NCBI RefSeq assembly: GCF_032823475.1
Contig: NZ_CP127915.1
Coordinates: 1,612,001 to 1,676,000 of the forward strand
Reading direction: 5' to 3'
DNA from: Acinetobacter sp. SAAs474
GTDB taxonomy: Bacteria > Pseudomonadota > Gammaproteobacteria > Pseudomonadales > Moraxellaceae
DNA: 64,000 bases
Part shown: positions 18,502 through 27,731 of the stretch, piece by piece
Position numbering within the stretch: position 1 is the first letter of the stretch
How the letters are laid out: each line of letters opens with the position of its first letter
The notes under the pieces: model-generated
The model's database searches: none
What the model was told of the DNA's origin: nothing
What the model saw: only the letters and a program-made list of their open reading frames with translations
Program-made: the position numbers and the translations under genes

Positions 18502-19131
18502 TTATAGCTTACAAAACTGAATGGGTGCCTGTAATTTTTGATTGCGATACAATACACCTTGTGCGGTATATTGCATGGTACCATTACAAATCCATTCAAT
18601 CACTTGAGGATAGATGATATGTTCAAGTTGATGTACACGTGCTGCTAATGATTGTACCGTATCATGGTGGTGAACGCTCAGCACACCTTGTGCAAGTGCT
18701 TGACCTGCATCTAGCTCAGCTGTGACGTAATGTACCGTACATCCATGAAGTAAATCACCCGTATTTAAAACACGTTGATGTGTATGCATTCCTTTGTAGT
18801 AGGGCAGTAGGGATGGATGAATATTCACCATTTTCCCTTGCCAAGTCTGTACAAATGAAGCACTCAAAATTCGCATAAAACCAGCTAAAATCACTAAGTC
18901 AACTTGCCAATCTACTAATTGTTGATGCATTGCAGCATCAAAACTTTCGCGATTTGGATATTGCTTATGTTCAATCACTGCAGTTTTAATACCTGCATTT
19001 TGTGCACGTGTAAGAGCAAAGGCTGCTGGATGATTAGAAATAACCCCCACAATATTACCTGATAGATTGGCATCAATCAGGGCTTGTAAGTTACTTCCAT
19101 TTCCAGAAACCAGTACAGCAATATTAGTCAT
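18502..19131 (-). CDS. purN: Phosphoribosylglycinamide formyltransferase 1
   Basis: Third step of de novo purine synthesis: transfers a formyl group from 10-formyl-THF to GAR. The 209 residues begin MTNIAVLVSGNGSNLQAL, the canonical start. They contain the FMRILSASFV segment, NIHPSLLPYYKG with the catalytic Asn-His, and CTVHYVTAELDAG with the catalytic Asp. A TTG 18 bases upstream (19149) would overlap purM, but the ATG at 19131 matches the family start. It lies immediately downstream of purM in one operon, an order also found in E. coli. Confidence 0.95.
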   Translation of the reverse strand: MTNIAVLVSGNGSNLQALIDANLSGNIVGVISNHPAAFALTRAQNAGIKTAVIEHKQYPNRESFDAAMHQQLVDWQVDLVILAGFMRILSASFVQTWQGKMVNIHPSLLPYYKGMHTHQRVLNTGDLLHGCTVHYVTAELDAGQALAQGVLSVHHHDTVQSLAARVHQLEHIIYPQVIEWICNGTMQYTAQGVLYRNQKLQAPIQFCKL

Positions 19132-19141
19132 GAGCGATCTA

Positions 19142-20212
19142 TTAAGCAAAAATCACACGGATTTTTTCGTCAGCACCTTCAATTGATTCAGGATGATCCT
19201 GAATATGACCAATTTTCCATGCTTTTTCACCTTGAGCCGTTAAAATCTCAATGGTCTGATCTGCATCTGCTGCATCAATTGCAATCACCATACCAACACC
19301 ACAGTTAAAGGTACGATACATTTCAAATTGTGCTACACCACCTTCTTTTTGTAGTAGTGTAAATAATTCAGGCCATTGCCAAGATGCTTCATTGATTACA
19401 GCTTGAGCACCATTTGGGAGTACACGAGGTAAGTTACCAGGTAAACCACCTCCCGTAATGTGTGCCATTGCATGTACATCAATGTGTTTACATAGCTCTA
19501 AAATAGGTTTTACATAAATACGTGTAGGTTCCATTGCGGTGTCTGCAAGTGGGCGACCATCTACGATTTGTGTAAGATCGACATTTTTAACATCTAAAAT
19601 TTTACGCAAAAGTGAATAGCCGTTGGAATGTGCGCCTGAAGAAGCTAAACCAATTAAGACATCACCCGCTTTAACTTTGGTACCGTCAATAATTTTACTT
19701 GCTTCAACTACGCCGACAGAGAAACCTGCCAAGTCATAATCTTCGCCTTCATACATTCCTGGCATTTCAGCGGTTTCACCACCAACCAATGCACAGCCAG
19801 CAAGTTCACAACCTTTACCAATACCTGTAACAACATTTGCAGCAACATCGACATTTAAATGGCCTGTTGCATAGTAATCAAGGAAAAATAGTGGTTCTGC
19901 ACCGCACACAAGAAGATCATTTACACACATTGCAACTAAATCTTGACCAATCGTGTCATGACGGTTTAAGTTGAGTGCTAAACGTAATTTTGTACCAACA
20001 CCATCCGTGCCTGATACGAGAACAGGTTCTTCATAACCTTTAGGAATTTTACAAAGTGCACCGAAGCCGCCTAATCCGCCCATTACTTCAGGACGAGTAG
20101 TACGCTTAGCGACAGATTTGATACGATCGACTAATAAGTCGCCCGCTTCAATGTCGACACCTGCATCTTTATAGCTTAAACCAGTATTTGGGGTAGAAGT
20201 TGAGTTGCTCAT
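19142..20212 (-). CDS. purM: Phosphoribosylformylglycinamidine cyclo-ligase
   Basis: AIR synthetase, fifth step of de novo purine synthesis. The 356 residues include [13 protein letters not shown] near the N-terminus, [12 protein letters not shown], the glycine-rich [10 protein letters not shown] loop, VGVVE and [13 protein letters not shown]. All are standard for PurM, and the length is normal. It is the first gene of the purMN operon and is divergent from the PerM-like gene; the 134-base gap between them must hold both promoters. PurL, the preceding pathway enzyme, is encoded far away at 58.6 kb in this window. Confidence 0.96.
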   Translation of the reverse strand: MSNSTSTPNTGLSYKDAGVDIEAGDLLVDRIKSVAKRTTRPEVMGGLGGFGALCKIPKGYEEPVLVSGTDGVGTKLRLALNLNRHDTIGQDLVAMCVNDLLVCGAEPLFFLDYYATGHLNVDVAANVVTGIGKGCELAGCALVGGETAEMPGMYEGEDYDLAGFSVGVVEASKIIDGTKVKAGDVLIGLASSGAHSNGYSLLRKILDVKNVDLTQIVDGRPLADTAMEPTRIYVKPILELCKHIDVHAMAHITGGGLPGNLPRVLPNGAQAVINEASWQWPELFTLLQKEGGVAQFEMYRTFNCGVGMVIAIDAADADQTIEILTAQGEKAWKIGHIQDHPESIEGADEKIRVIFA

Positions 20213-20346
20213 AATGAAGTCTCCGCATTCGCGTGGCGATTATACCTGAATATATGAAACTCTTATGTTATTTCTGCGCTAAAATGCTATCTTAATTCAA
20301 ATATTTTTTTATATATAATCAATAAACCTTAAAAAGGTGAACTTCT

Positions 20347-21570
20347 ATGGTAGATCGCACCTTACGTCGCATATTAATCTTATGTGGAATTGCTTTGATT
20401 CTATGGGTTTTATACTTATTAAAACCGGTAGTCATTCCTTTTGTCGCTGCATTTTTTATTGCTTATTTATTCAGTCCGTTGGTAAATCGGCTACATAAAA
20501 TTGGTTTGCCACGTTGGTTGGCGATAAGTATTGTATTTATTGGTATCGGTTGCGTTATTACTTGGGCGATGTGGTATTTAGTGCCATTAATCTGGCAACA
20601 GCTGATGTATGCAAAATCAAGTATTCCTGCTGGAATTCATTGGGTAAATTATGAGTTTCTACCATGGTTTTCTAAAACATTTAACTTAATCCCTTTAGAA
20701 ATCGATACTGATCATTTATCTAAAACAGTCATGGAATATATTCAAACCAATTATAGTGTTGATAGTATTCAAGCATTAGTTTTAAGAGTGGCACAATCGG
20801 GCTTAAATTTTATTCAAATTGGCGGAACAGTCGTTTTAATTCCAATTATTACCTTCTATTTTTTACTCGACTGGAATCGTATGTTGGAAAGTTTTCAACG
20901 TTTGATTCCTCGTCCTTATGAAAAAAACACCTTAATTATTGTGCATGAATGCCATAGTGTTTTAGGTGCATTTGTCAAAGGGCAATTTTTGGTGATGATC
21001 TTGTTGGGGATTATTTATGCTGTAGGTTTGCAATTAATTGGATTGGAAGTTGGATTAATCATTGGTATGGTGGCCGGTTTAGCCAGTATCATTCCTTATC
21101 TTGGCTTTGCGGTGGGCATTATTGCCGCTTGTGTTGCAACATTTTTCCAATTTGGACTGGATTGGATGCAGTTTATTTTGGTTGGTGTGGTCTTTATGAT
21201 TGGTCAAGCTGCTGAAGGTTATGTATTACAGCCATTTTTACTCGGTGACAAAATTGGTTTATCGCCTGTTGCTGTCGTATTCGCGGTATTAGCAGGCGCG
21301 CAACTGGGTGGCTTTTTAGGGATGCTAATTGCTTTACCTGTTGCAGCAGTGATTGTAGTATTACTCAGACATTTACGTGATTTTTATGAAAAATCGCGTA
21401 TGTATGGTGCTCATACCACGATAATGATACAAGATTCAGCCAAAGATGCATTTAATATCGATGCAGATAAGGTTGATGTGTCGATTAATCTTTATGATCA
21501 TGCTGTTGATTCTGAACAAACAGTTGAGAAATCGAGTAAAATCACTAAATCAGAGCATCAAGATTCTTAA
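20347..21570 (+). CDS. AI-2E family (PerM-like) membrane protein
   Basis: Polytopic inner-membrane protein of the AI-2E/PerM family (407 residues), with helix pairs at about residues 9-27, 30-45, 58-80, 150-180, 215-245, 250-275 and 305-345, and a polar C-terminal tail (about 350-407) rich in Asp, Ser and Lys. Members have been linked to autoinducer-2 export, Na+/H+ antiport or permease roles; the function here is unknown. An AAAGGTGA ribosome site precedes the ATG. hda starts 17 bases downstream, so this gene and hda are probably one operon, a pairing common in gammaproteobacteria. Confidence 0.85.
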   Translation: MVDRTLRRILILCGIALILWVLYLLKPVVIPFVAAFFIAYLFSPLVNRLHKIGLPRWLAISIVFIGIGCVITWAMWYLVPLIWQQLMYAKSSIPAGIHWVNYEFLPWFSKTFNLIPLEIDTDHLSKTVMEYIQTNYSVDSIQALVLRVAQSGLNFIQIGGTVVLIPIITFYFLLDWNRMLESFQRLIPRPYEKNTLIIVHECHSVLGAFVKGQFLVMILLGIIYAVGLQLIGLEVGLIIGMVAGLASIIPYLGFAVGIIAACVATFFQFGLDWMQFILVGVVFMIGQAAEGYVLQPFLLGDKIGLSPVAVVFAVLAGAQLGGFLGMLIALPVAAVIVVLLRHLRDFYEKSRMYGAHTTIMIQDSAKDAFNIDADKVDVSINLYDHAVDSEQTVEKSSKITKSEHQDS

Positions 21571-21587
21571 CGGGATAACATTACAAT

Positions 21588-22295
21588 ATGCGTCAATTGC
21601 AACTCGACATAGAACCTCAATTGGATGCCCGAATTGGAGACTTTTCGGGTCCTGGTTGGGGCCATGTTATAGATGCTGTACGCCAGTTACATGCAGGACT
21701 TGTCAATCGATTTTATATCTATGGCGGTGCAGGTAGTGGTAAAAGTCATCTACTTTCAGCAATTTGTGATTCATATTTGGAAATAGGTAAAACGGCCATT
21801 AAAGTTTCCTTGCTTGAGGTTTTAGATGCACCTACAGAAGCCATTACTTCGTTAGAGCAGTATGATTTAGTGGCATTAGATGACATTGAAGCTATTAGTG
21901 GTGTACCTCATTGGCAACGTGCTGTATTTCATTTAATTAATTATAGTCATGAAGTTGGTGGACAACTGATTTTTTCCTCACGTTTTGCGCCAATTGAACT
22001 TAAATTAGAATTACCTGATTTACAATCACGTTTAACGCAGGCCGTAAGTGTCAAAGTGCCTAATGGTAGCTTATTTGCAGATCGTGTCGCCTTGGTGAAT
22101 TCTGTTTTAGAACGTAGAGGCATTCATATGGATCAACAAATTATTGATTATTTATTGATCCATGGTCCACATCAAACATCTGTTTTATTACAGTTGCTAG
22201 AAAGAATAATACAATTGTTAAAAGGTGATCGTATTAAGCTGAGTGGCTCTAATTTAAGACAGATTTATGCATTGATTGATGAATATCAGTGCTGA
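21588..22295 (+). CDS. hda: DnaA-homologue regulator of replication initiation, Hda-like
   Basis: Cytoplasmic AAA+ protein that with the DNA sliding clamp promotes ATP hydrolysis on DnaA after initiation. The 235 residues have an N-terminal QLQLDI (3-8) that fits a clamp-binding QLxL-type motif, a P-loop GGAGSGKS (46-53), Walker B LVALDDIEAI, and the sensor region LIFSSRFAP. There is no C-terminal DNA-binding domain IV, which distinguishes it from DnaA. It follows the PerM-like gene by 17 bases and ends at a strong bidirectional terminator. Confidence 0.9.
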   Translation: MRQLQLDIEPQLDARIGDFSGPGWGHVIDAVRQLHAGLVNRFYIYGGAGSGKSHLLSAICDSYLEIGKTAIKVSLLEVLDAPTEAITSLEQYDLVALDDIEAISGVPHWQRAVFHLINYSHEVGGQLIFSSRFAPIELKLELPDLQSRLTQAVSVKVPNGSLFADRVALVNSVLERRGIHMDQQIIDYLLIHGPHQTSVLLQLLERIIQLLKGDRIKLSGSNLRQIYALIDEYQC

Positions 22296-22338
22296 CAGCA
22301 ATATGGGTGATGGTAAACATCATTAACATGTAATGTAA

Positions 22339-22365
22339 AAAATAGACCTTGATAAGGTCTATTTG
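22339..22365. terminator. Bidirectional terminator between hda and the DUF3106 gene
   Basis: Perfect 10-bp stem AATAGACCTT/AAGGTCTATT (22341-22350 and 22354-22363) with a 3-base loop, A-run before and T-run after. It is placed between converging units. Confidence 0.75.
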
Positions 22366-22403
22366 ATAACATGCCAAGCATTGAGCTTTTAAAATGTATG
22401 GGC

Positions 22404-22820
22404 CTAATCCTTGATGACATGATGTGATGATGCATTATTATTAAATTTTTCAATATACTCTTCGCGGATCGCGCTACGTTCTTCAGGTGTGGCTTTCTGT
22501 AAGCGATATGCTAACTCTTTACGCTCTTGTACACTCATTTTTTGCCAAGTTTCACGCATTTTTTGTTTTTCTGCATCAGGTAGTTGTGCAAACCAGTCCA
22601 TGCGTTGTTGGAGTGCCGTACTGCTTTGATGTGGAACTTCTTTGAGTGACTGATAACGTTTAATCAACGCTTGCTGTTCTTCGTCAGACATATTTTCCCA
22701 TGCTTCTGTCACTTGGGCATCAGCATTCTTAGAAAAAATCCAAAAACGTTCAAAACCAGCAAAACTTGTTTGCAAAAATCCCAATGTACATAAGGCAATT
22801 ACAAAATTTTTAGCTGCCAT
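22404..22820 (-). CDS. DUF3106-type periplasmic protein
   Basis: Small exported protein of 138 residues. MAAKNFVIALCTLGFLQTSFAG is a clear signal peptide (about 1-21); the mature part is almost all charged helix. It has three similar helical units containing (M/L)SDEEQQALIKRYQSL, LPDAEKQKMRETWQKM and ATPEERSAIREEYIEKF, as in DUF3106, which recall the helical periplasmic stress proteins of the CpxP/Spy type. I chose ATG 22820 over a TTG at 22841. The start overlaps the anti-sigma gene by 11 bases, so the three genes form one coupled operon. A role as periplasmic sensor or effector for the sigma factor is inferred. Confidence 0.8.
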   Translation of the reverse strand: MAAKNFVIALCTLGFLQTSFAGFERFWIFSKNADAQVTEAWENMSDEEQQALIKRYQSLKEVPHQSSTALQQRMDWFAQLPDAEKQKMRETWQKMSVQERKELAYRLQKATPEERSAIREEYIEKFNNNASSHHVIKD

Positions 22821-23130
22821 GAGCAGGTGTATCCTCACCAAGAACCATCAACATTTCAAGATCTTCAACCATTTGTGGTGAAAGTTTGGGTGAAACAATC
22901 ACTTGGTTATCTGGTTGTGATGTCACATCGATTGAGTTGGGTAATATAATTAAGCCAGCAAGCGTTGCTGCTATAGCAAAACCAGACATCTTAAATAGCC
23001 CAAAGCGTGATGTTTTTTTGTTTTCGATATGATCTAAAACATGATTCATCACTTGCGGTTTATTTTGATGGTGATAGGCCAATCCATCAAGTTTTTTGGT
23101 TACTTGTTTTAAGAAATCATCTTGTTTCAT
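22810..23130 (-). CDS. Putative membrane anti-sigma factor (106 aa)
   Basis: A 106-residue protein with a cytoplasmic N-terminal region (about 1-47), one membrane span (about 49-64, GFAIAATLAGLIILP) and a short periplasmic tail ending at DTPAHGS. There is no zinc-binding HxxxCxxC motif. The position directly after an ECF sigma gene, with 4 bases of overlap (23127-23130), and the single-span topology make an anti-sigma or sigma-modulating role likely. It may belong to the DUF3619-like group found beside ECF sigma and DUF3106 genes; that assignment is tentative. Confidence 0.7.
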   Translation of the reverse strand: MKQDDFLKQVTKKLDGLAYHHQNKPQVMNHVLDHIENKKTSRFGLFKMSGFAIAATLAGLIILPNSIDVTSQPDNQVIVSPKLSPQMVEDLEMLMVLGEDTPAHGS

Positions 23131-23762
23131 TGTGATGATTCTCCTGAGTAAGGATCCATATGTGCTAGATTGGCTCGTAAAGCCTGAATAGCGCGGTGAT
23201 AATGGGTTTTAACACTGCCCTCACTACAGTTCATAATTTGAGCCGTAGTATGGGTATCAAAACCTTCCCATACACGCAACATAAAAGCTTGTTGCTGTCG
23301 TACAGGAAGTTGAGCAATCGCTGCTTGAATTTCTTCAGCCGTAACGGCCTGATCAAGAAAAGTATATGGATTAGGGCTATTGTCATCAACAATATCTAAT
23401 TGTTCCATATCATGATCATCAAGGCTCACCTTTTTAAAAAAAGAAAAAGGTTGATTACGGCGCGTTTCTTTACGACGCCAGTCTTGTAATTTGTTGTTTA
23501 AAATTGTGTAGAACAGGGGATACCATTCTTCTGTAGATTTATCTGCATAAGATTTATGTAAAGCAATAAAAGATTCTTGTACCAGATCCATGGCAATACC
23601 ATCTTGACCATGCGTCGCACTTTCCATCATGACTAAAGCACGTCCAGTGACCTCTTGCATAAAATTCTTCAGGCGTAATTCAGCAGTACTCTTAAGAGTA
23701 CTTGAATTTTCCGACGGCAGTCGTTTTGGTACTTCATCCATAGAGATGGAAAATCCTGTCAT
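23127..23762 (-). CDS. ECF-type RNA polymerase sigma factor
   Basis: Alternative sigma factor, about 211 residues. Region 2 is recognisable around MDLVQESFIALHKSY and LFYTILNNKLQDWRRK, and region 4 at QLPVRQQQAFMLRVWEG through EGSVKTHYHRAIQALR, a helix-turn-helix for the -35 element. An acidic linker (about 110-140) joins them. I place the start at the ATG at 23762 because GGTGGG lies just upstream; an in-frame ATG at 23795 would add 11 residues. It is the first gene of a sigma/anti-sigma/DUF3106 operon, probably controlling an envelope response. The target genes are not evident here. Confidence 0.88.
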   Translation of the reverse strand: MTGFSISMDEVPKRLPSENSSTLKSTAELRLKNFMQEVTGRALVMMESATHGQDGIAMDLVQESFIALHKSYADKSTEEWYPLFYTILNNKLQDWRRKETRRNQPFSFFKKVSLDDHDMEQLDIVDDNSPNPYTFLDQAVTAEEIQAAIAQLPVRQQQAFMLRVWEGFDTHTTAQIMNCSEGSVKTHYHRAIQALRANLAHMDPYSGESSQ

Positions 23763-23891
23763 TGGATACCCACCATTATTTTTAAGTTCATACACATATA
23801 ACGTTAAAAATAATGGTTAGGTTGACATCACATATGATTATTTTTCTAGTGTAATCTATTTTTATCAAAGTGTCGTATAACTTAAGCTATT

Positions 23892-24695
23892 TTATAGCCG
23901 TTGACGAACCATCTCAAATAAACAAATTGATCCTGCTATAGCAACATTCAATGATTCTTGTCCACCTGGCTGGGGAATCGTTACAGCTTCAGCATGTTGT
24001 AAGGCATAACTGGATGCCCCTTGTCCTTCATTACCTAAAATCCAAGCACAAGGTTGGGTTAAGTCTTGCTGATAAATACTTTGCGGTTGATGTGAGCTAG
24101 TCACATAAACCGGAATAGAAAACCGCTCTAGGATATCTTCTAGTTGTACATTTTCATAAGTACGTAAACTAAAGTGTGCTCCCATGCCTGCACGTAATAC
24201 CCGTGGTGACCAAATCGATGCAGAACCTTTACTACACACTACTTGTTCAATACCCGCAGCAGCAGCAGAGCGCAATAATGTACCCACATTTCCTGGATCT
24301 TGAATATTGTCTAAAATAAGTGTATCTGAGTCAAAGTCAAGTGCTTTGCTAGTGCTCGGTAAATCAACAATAGCGAGGCAAGCTAAGGATGTGCCTAATG
24401 TACTTAAATCTTGATACAAAGATTCGCTGAGGATAAAAATATTGCCTGGATATAATGATGCAATTTTTTCAAGATCCGCATGTGCATAAGCAATTTCTGT
24501 TGTAAAAAGCGAATGAATTTTACGATTTTTTTCTAACCATGATAGGGTTAAATGTGTGCCTTCGAGTACCGTTTGGCGATTTTTTTTACGGCATGAATTT
24601 TGTTCAATTAAGCCACGTAGATATTTAATTTTAGGATTGTCTTTTGATTCAAGAAAAAAAGCAGGCATGGCAGTTGTATCCATGGAAGTAAGCAA
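23892..24695 (-). CDS. SPOUT-family (TrmH/SpoU) RNA 2'-O-methyltransferase
   Basis: RNA ribose methyltransferase of 267 residues. An N-terminal substrate-binding domain of about 100 residues (with VLEGTHLTLSWLE) precedes the knotted catalytic domain with the three SPOUT motifs NIQDPGNVGTLLRSAAAAG, LGNEGQG and IPQPGGQESLNVAIAGS. It is close to the 23S rRNA methyltransferases of the RlmB/TsnR type, but the target nucleotide cannot be set from sequence. The start may be the first ATG (24695) or one of the ATGs 12 and 27 bases in. It lies between the sigma operon and fbp, all reverse. Confidence 0.85.
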   Translation of the reverse strand: MLTSMDTTAMPAFFLESKDNPKIKYLRGLIEQNSCRKKNRQTVLEGTHLTLSWLEKNRKIHSLFTTEIAYAHADLEKIASLYPGNIFILSESLYQDLSTLGTSLACLAIVDLPSTSKALDFDSDTLILDNIQDPGNVGTLLRSAAAAGIEQVVCSKGSASIWSPRVLRAGMGAHFSLRTYENVQLEDILERFSIPVYVTSSHQPQSIYQQDLTQPCAWILGNEGQGASSYALQHAEAVTIPQPGGQESLNVAIAGSICLFEMVRQRL

Positions 24696-24726
24696 ATATT
24701 GAGATTGGCTTACTTCCTATAATAAA

Positions 24727-25701
24727 TTAATGGTGATATTGACTAACTAAATTAACTTCATTTTTAGAGCCAATAATCACAGGCACACGTTGATGAAGTT
24801 CTGTAGGTTCAATTTCTAAAATACGTACACGACCTGTACTTGATGCTCCACCGGCTTGTTCAATTAACATGCTCATTGGGTTTGCCTCATACATTAGGCG
24901 TAAACGTCCTGCTTTTTTAGGATCTTTTGTATCGTATGGATACATAAAAATACCAGAACGACATAAAATACGATGAATATCACCGACCATACACGCTACC
25001 CAGCGCATATTGAAATCTTTAGCACGTGGTCCTGTTTTTCCAGCAAGTAATTCATCAATATAACGTTGAACAGCTGCTTCCCAATGACGTTGATTCGATG
25101 CATTGATGGCATATTCTTGGGTATCTGCTGCTACAGTAATCTGTTCTGAGGTTAATAAAAATTCTTGTGTTTCAGGATGTAATGTAAAGAAAACTACACC
25201 AGCACCTACCGTAAGGACAAGCATGGTTGATGGGCCATAAAGCACATAACCTGCAGCCACTTGATGAATTCCTGCCTGTAAAAAATCTTCTGCTTGAGTC
25301 ACTGCATTTTTAGCAGGTAAAACTGAAAAAATCGTACCGACACACATGTTAATATCAATATTGCTTGAACCATCGAGTGGATCAAATAAGACTAAATATT
25401 CTCCATTTTCTTGTGCTGCTGTGAACTCATCTAATTCTTCTGAAGCTAAACCTGCTACATGAGGATGAACACGAAGTGCATCTATAAGATAGTCATTGGA
25501 AATAATATCTAATTTTTTTTGAGTTTCCCCCTGAACGTTTTCATGTTCAGCACTTCCCAATATACCTGCCAAGGCACCTTTTTGTAGGGCTTGATCGATT
25601 GTCTTACAAGTATTTGCAATAGTTTCAATCACTTGAGAAAGTTCAGGCGTAAGGAAACCACTTTGTTTTTGTAAGAATTGGGAAAGGGTCAGGTATGACA
25701 T
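24727..25701 (-). CDS. fbp: Fructose-1,6-bisphosphatase class 1
   Basis: Gluconeogenic enzyme that dephosphorylates fructose 1,6-bisphosphate; cytoplasmic. The 324 residues include the metal-binding [11 protein letters not shown] (106-116), [31 protein letters not shown] and [12 protein letters not shown]. The start is ATG 25701 ([11 protein letters not shown]); an upstream in-frame ATG at 25746 would add a hydrophobic leader that does not belong to this soluble family. GGAG lies 13 bases upstream. Gluconeogenesis is central in Acinetobacter, which generally does not grow by glycolysis. Confidence 0.95.
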   Translation of the reverse strand: MSYLTLSQFLQKQSGFLTPELSQVIETIANTCKTIDQALQKGALAGILGSAEHENVQGETQKKLDIISNDYLIDALRVHPHVAGLASEELDEFTAAQENGEYLVLFDPLDGSSNIDINMCVGTIFSVLPAKNAVTQAEDFLQAGIHQVAAGYVLYGPSTMLVLTVGAGVVFFTLHPETQEFLLTSEQITVAADTQEYAINASNQRHWEAAVQRYIDELLAGKTGPRAKDFNMRWVACMVGDIHRILCRSGIFMYPYDTKDPKKAGRLRLMYEANPMSMLIEQAGGASSTGRVRILEIEPTELHQRVPVIIGSKNEVNLVSQYHH

Positions 25702-25875
25702 GAGTAGACAACTCCAAAATAAAAACCATATGCTCATAATGAGCATATTTTAATAACTCGGTATTTTAGATGAGAACGTCTAAAAAGAAAAATCAAACTG
25801 AAGGATTTGTTGTGATTTTACCCTTGAAACTCTGTAGAAAACTGTTATGTTGATTAAAATGGCTGAAATATAGGT

Positions 25876-26064
25876 ATGAGTATGACAACATTAAAATTTG
25901 AAAAGACACCAACGCCCAATGAAAGCATTAGTTTGGATAACATTTCTGATGAAAAAGTCAAACAAGCATGGTTGGGTTATGAATCTAAACCGGAATATAA
26001 AAATGTTAATAAACATGATTTAATTGAAGCTTTACAACAGTCTAACTCTAAAGATCAGGATTAA
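25876..26064 (+). CDS. Small acidic hypothetical protein (62 aa)
   Basis: Soluble, charged 62-residue protein (starts MSMTTLKFEKTPTPNES, ends NSKDQD), no membrane segment. The middle SDEKVKQAWLGYESKPEYKN followed by HDLIEALQQ suggests two short helices. It is divergent from fbp and alone. TATAGGTATG gives a close AGGT before the ATG; a second ATG two codons in is also possible. I do not recognise a family; the coherent, protein-like composition supports a real gene. Confidence 0.6.
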   Translation: MSMTTLKFEKTPTPNESISLDNISDEKVKQAWLGYESKPEYKNVNKHDLIEALQQSNSKDQD

Positions 26065-26444
26065 ATATATTGTTTTCTGTTAAATATTATGGTGTTACGT
26101 CTTAATTTTCTAATATGGATGATGGCGTAATACCATGAAACATATCGCTTTATATCTGGGTGATATCGCAGCCAAAATTTGGCTCTTCAGCGTAGAGAGG
26201 TTTAAGCATTGCCTGAATGGTGTATCTTAATCATATATCAATGCTGCTATTGTTATTCTGAGTCAGTGAATAGGCGATAAAATTCCACTATTTATTGTAA
26301 GCCTTACATGATTCAGTTATTGATAATATTAAATAATTAAATCATGCCAGCAAATAGTTTCTGCTCGCATGATCGTGGATTGATGTTTGATCGTTTTATT
26401 GGGTGTGCGATAGCCGCTAAAGCGGCCTACTGATCATATCAGGC
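26065..26444. other. Intergenic region before the NlpE-like gene
   Basis: A 380-base gap between converging genes. The only structure is a short hairpin GCCGCT/AGCGGC (26413-26426) 19 bases beyond the NlpE-like stop, without a T-run on either strand. A 31-codon frame at 26134 has no good ribosome site. Nothing else is supported. Confidence 0.4.
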
Positions 26445-26945
26445 TTAAGGTGTTTCTTTGGTAAGTTTATATAAATCTGCCATTGGCCCAGTAATGGCTT
26501 CACCTGTTTCTGCTGCACGTAATGCAACATAGTTTTCACCCACAAAATATTTTTGGTGATCTGCAGCCGCACTTAAAATAATGATGGATGGATTTTTTGC
26601 ATCAAATGTAAAGCTACCTTTGATGGTTGATTTTTGCTGATCTTTACGGCCTAAATATTCTTGGGTGAGCTCATAAGTTTTATCTTGATTTAATTCAAGT
26701 TCTGTTTTAATTCCTTCACAATCTGCACAAGGTAAAACGCCTTTATAATCACCCGCCCAATCTAACGCAGTTTGTGCATTATCGTCCGATGGTGCCTGAG
26801 CTTGTGTACTTTCGCTGGCTACAGTCGCTTGACTGCTTGCGGTCACCGTACTTTGCTCTGTCGTTTTTTGTTCTTCCGATTTGGGTTTACTACATGCTGT
26901 AAGTGCAACGGCTAACATACATAAGACTAAAGCTGTTTTTTTCAT
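26445..26945 (-). CDS. NlpE-like outer-membrane lipoprotein
   Basis: Lipoprotein related to the N-terminal domain of NlpE, which senses surface contact and lipoprotein trafficking faults in E. coli. The 166 residues start MKKTALVLCMLAVALTAC with the lipidated Cys at 18, then a long Ser/Thr/Gln/Glu linker (19-60) and the NlpE N domain (about 62-166) with the CADC motif (C73, C76) and a beta-barrel-like pattern. ATG 26945 has GGTGA just upstream and is preferred over an in-frame ATG at 26966. The C-terminal OB-fold domain of E. coli NlpE is absent. Confidence 0.85.
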   Translation of the reverse strand: MKKTALVLCMLAVALTACSKPKSEEQKTTEQSTVTASSQATVASESTQAQAPSDDNAQTALDWAGDYKGVLPCADCEGIKTELELNQDKTYELTQEYLGRKDQQKSTIKGSFTFDAKNPSIIILSAAADHQKYFVGENYVALRAAETGEAITGPMADLYKLTKETP

Positions 26946-27178
26946 AATGTCACCAAGTTTATTCATGTTTATGATAAAGAGATTACTTTATGCCATATAC
27001 CATATAAATTTTTCTGTCATTTAAATAGAAGTTTTACGTAACATTTAAACCAATATTCAACAAAATAAGTATCGATATAGAACATAGAGTTAGATGTTAG
27101 ATTGCATTATTGTGATGGATATATTCATGATTAAACATTTCTATGATATTGATAGATTAGTATAAATATGGTTTTTAT

Positions 27179-27532
27179 TTATTCTGAGGATAACGTATCT
27201 TGTGCTGTTTCATGGGAAATGGGAACACCACCTAAATTTTGGCAAGCCTCAATATAGATCAAATATTGTTGTTCAATAACTTCTGAGAGAGGGATGTTAA
27301 ATAATGTTTCACCTTCTTTATAGCGTTCAATATATTGCTGTGCTTTTTGCTTAGAATTATATAATGTGCGCTCGTGATATGAGGTAATTGAGCTATGTAG
27401 CATTTGATTGCTTTCAATATTATTACAATGAAATTTATCAAAAAGTTGCTCTGCTGTATCAATATCTCCTGAATTTGAGAATATGCAGCCTCCAAGTAGT
27501 AAAGCGGCGATGAGAACAACATAGAATTTCAT
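27179..27532 (-). CDS. Hypothetical small lipoprotein (117 aa)
   Basis: Predicted lipoprotein: MKFYVVLIAALLLGGC with lipobox LGGC and lipidated Cys 16. The mature 102 residues are charged and mostly helical, with three more Cys-containing spots (FHCNN and EACQNLGG among them). I do not recognise a family. The ATG at 27532 lies after GGAGCTC-like sequence (reverse strand reads AGCTCCC ATG), so initiation is plausible. It stands alone between the NlpE-like gene and the SDR gene. Confidence 0.75.
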   Translation of the reverse strand: MKFYVVLIAALLLGGCIFSNSGDIDTAEQLFDKFHCNNIESNQMLHSSITSYHERTLYNSKQKAQQYIERYKEGETLFNIPLSEVIEQQYLIYIEACQNLGGVPISHETAQDTLSSE

Positions 27533-27656
27533 GGGAGCTCAGAAATGAGTAACAATAAATCCTATTGTATAAATATTTTGAGACGAATTTTATAGAAATA
27601 AAGCTAAGTGTTTAAAAACTCGACATATTTTATCCAAAATCATACAAAGTAAAACG

Positions 27657-27719
27657 TTTAGACTTCATTTATCGCAATTTTAATTTTTACGCGAGATTAT
27701 TCTGGTGATGAAGTCTAAA
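27657..27719. repeat. 12-bp inverted repeat downstream of the SDR gene
   Basis: Perfect arms TTTAGACTTCAT (27657-27668) and ATGAAGTCTAAA (27708-27719) separated by 39 bases, ending 12 bases before the SDR stop codon position. There is no T-run directly after either arm, so it is not a standard terminator. Confidence 0.45.
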
Positions 27720-27731
27720 TCTTGGCTGAAT

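Noticed and set aside
26413..26426. GC-rich hairpin GCCGCT/AGCGGC after the NlpE-like gene
   Set aside because: No T-run on either strand and only six base pairs, so I do not call it a terminator.
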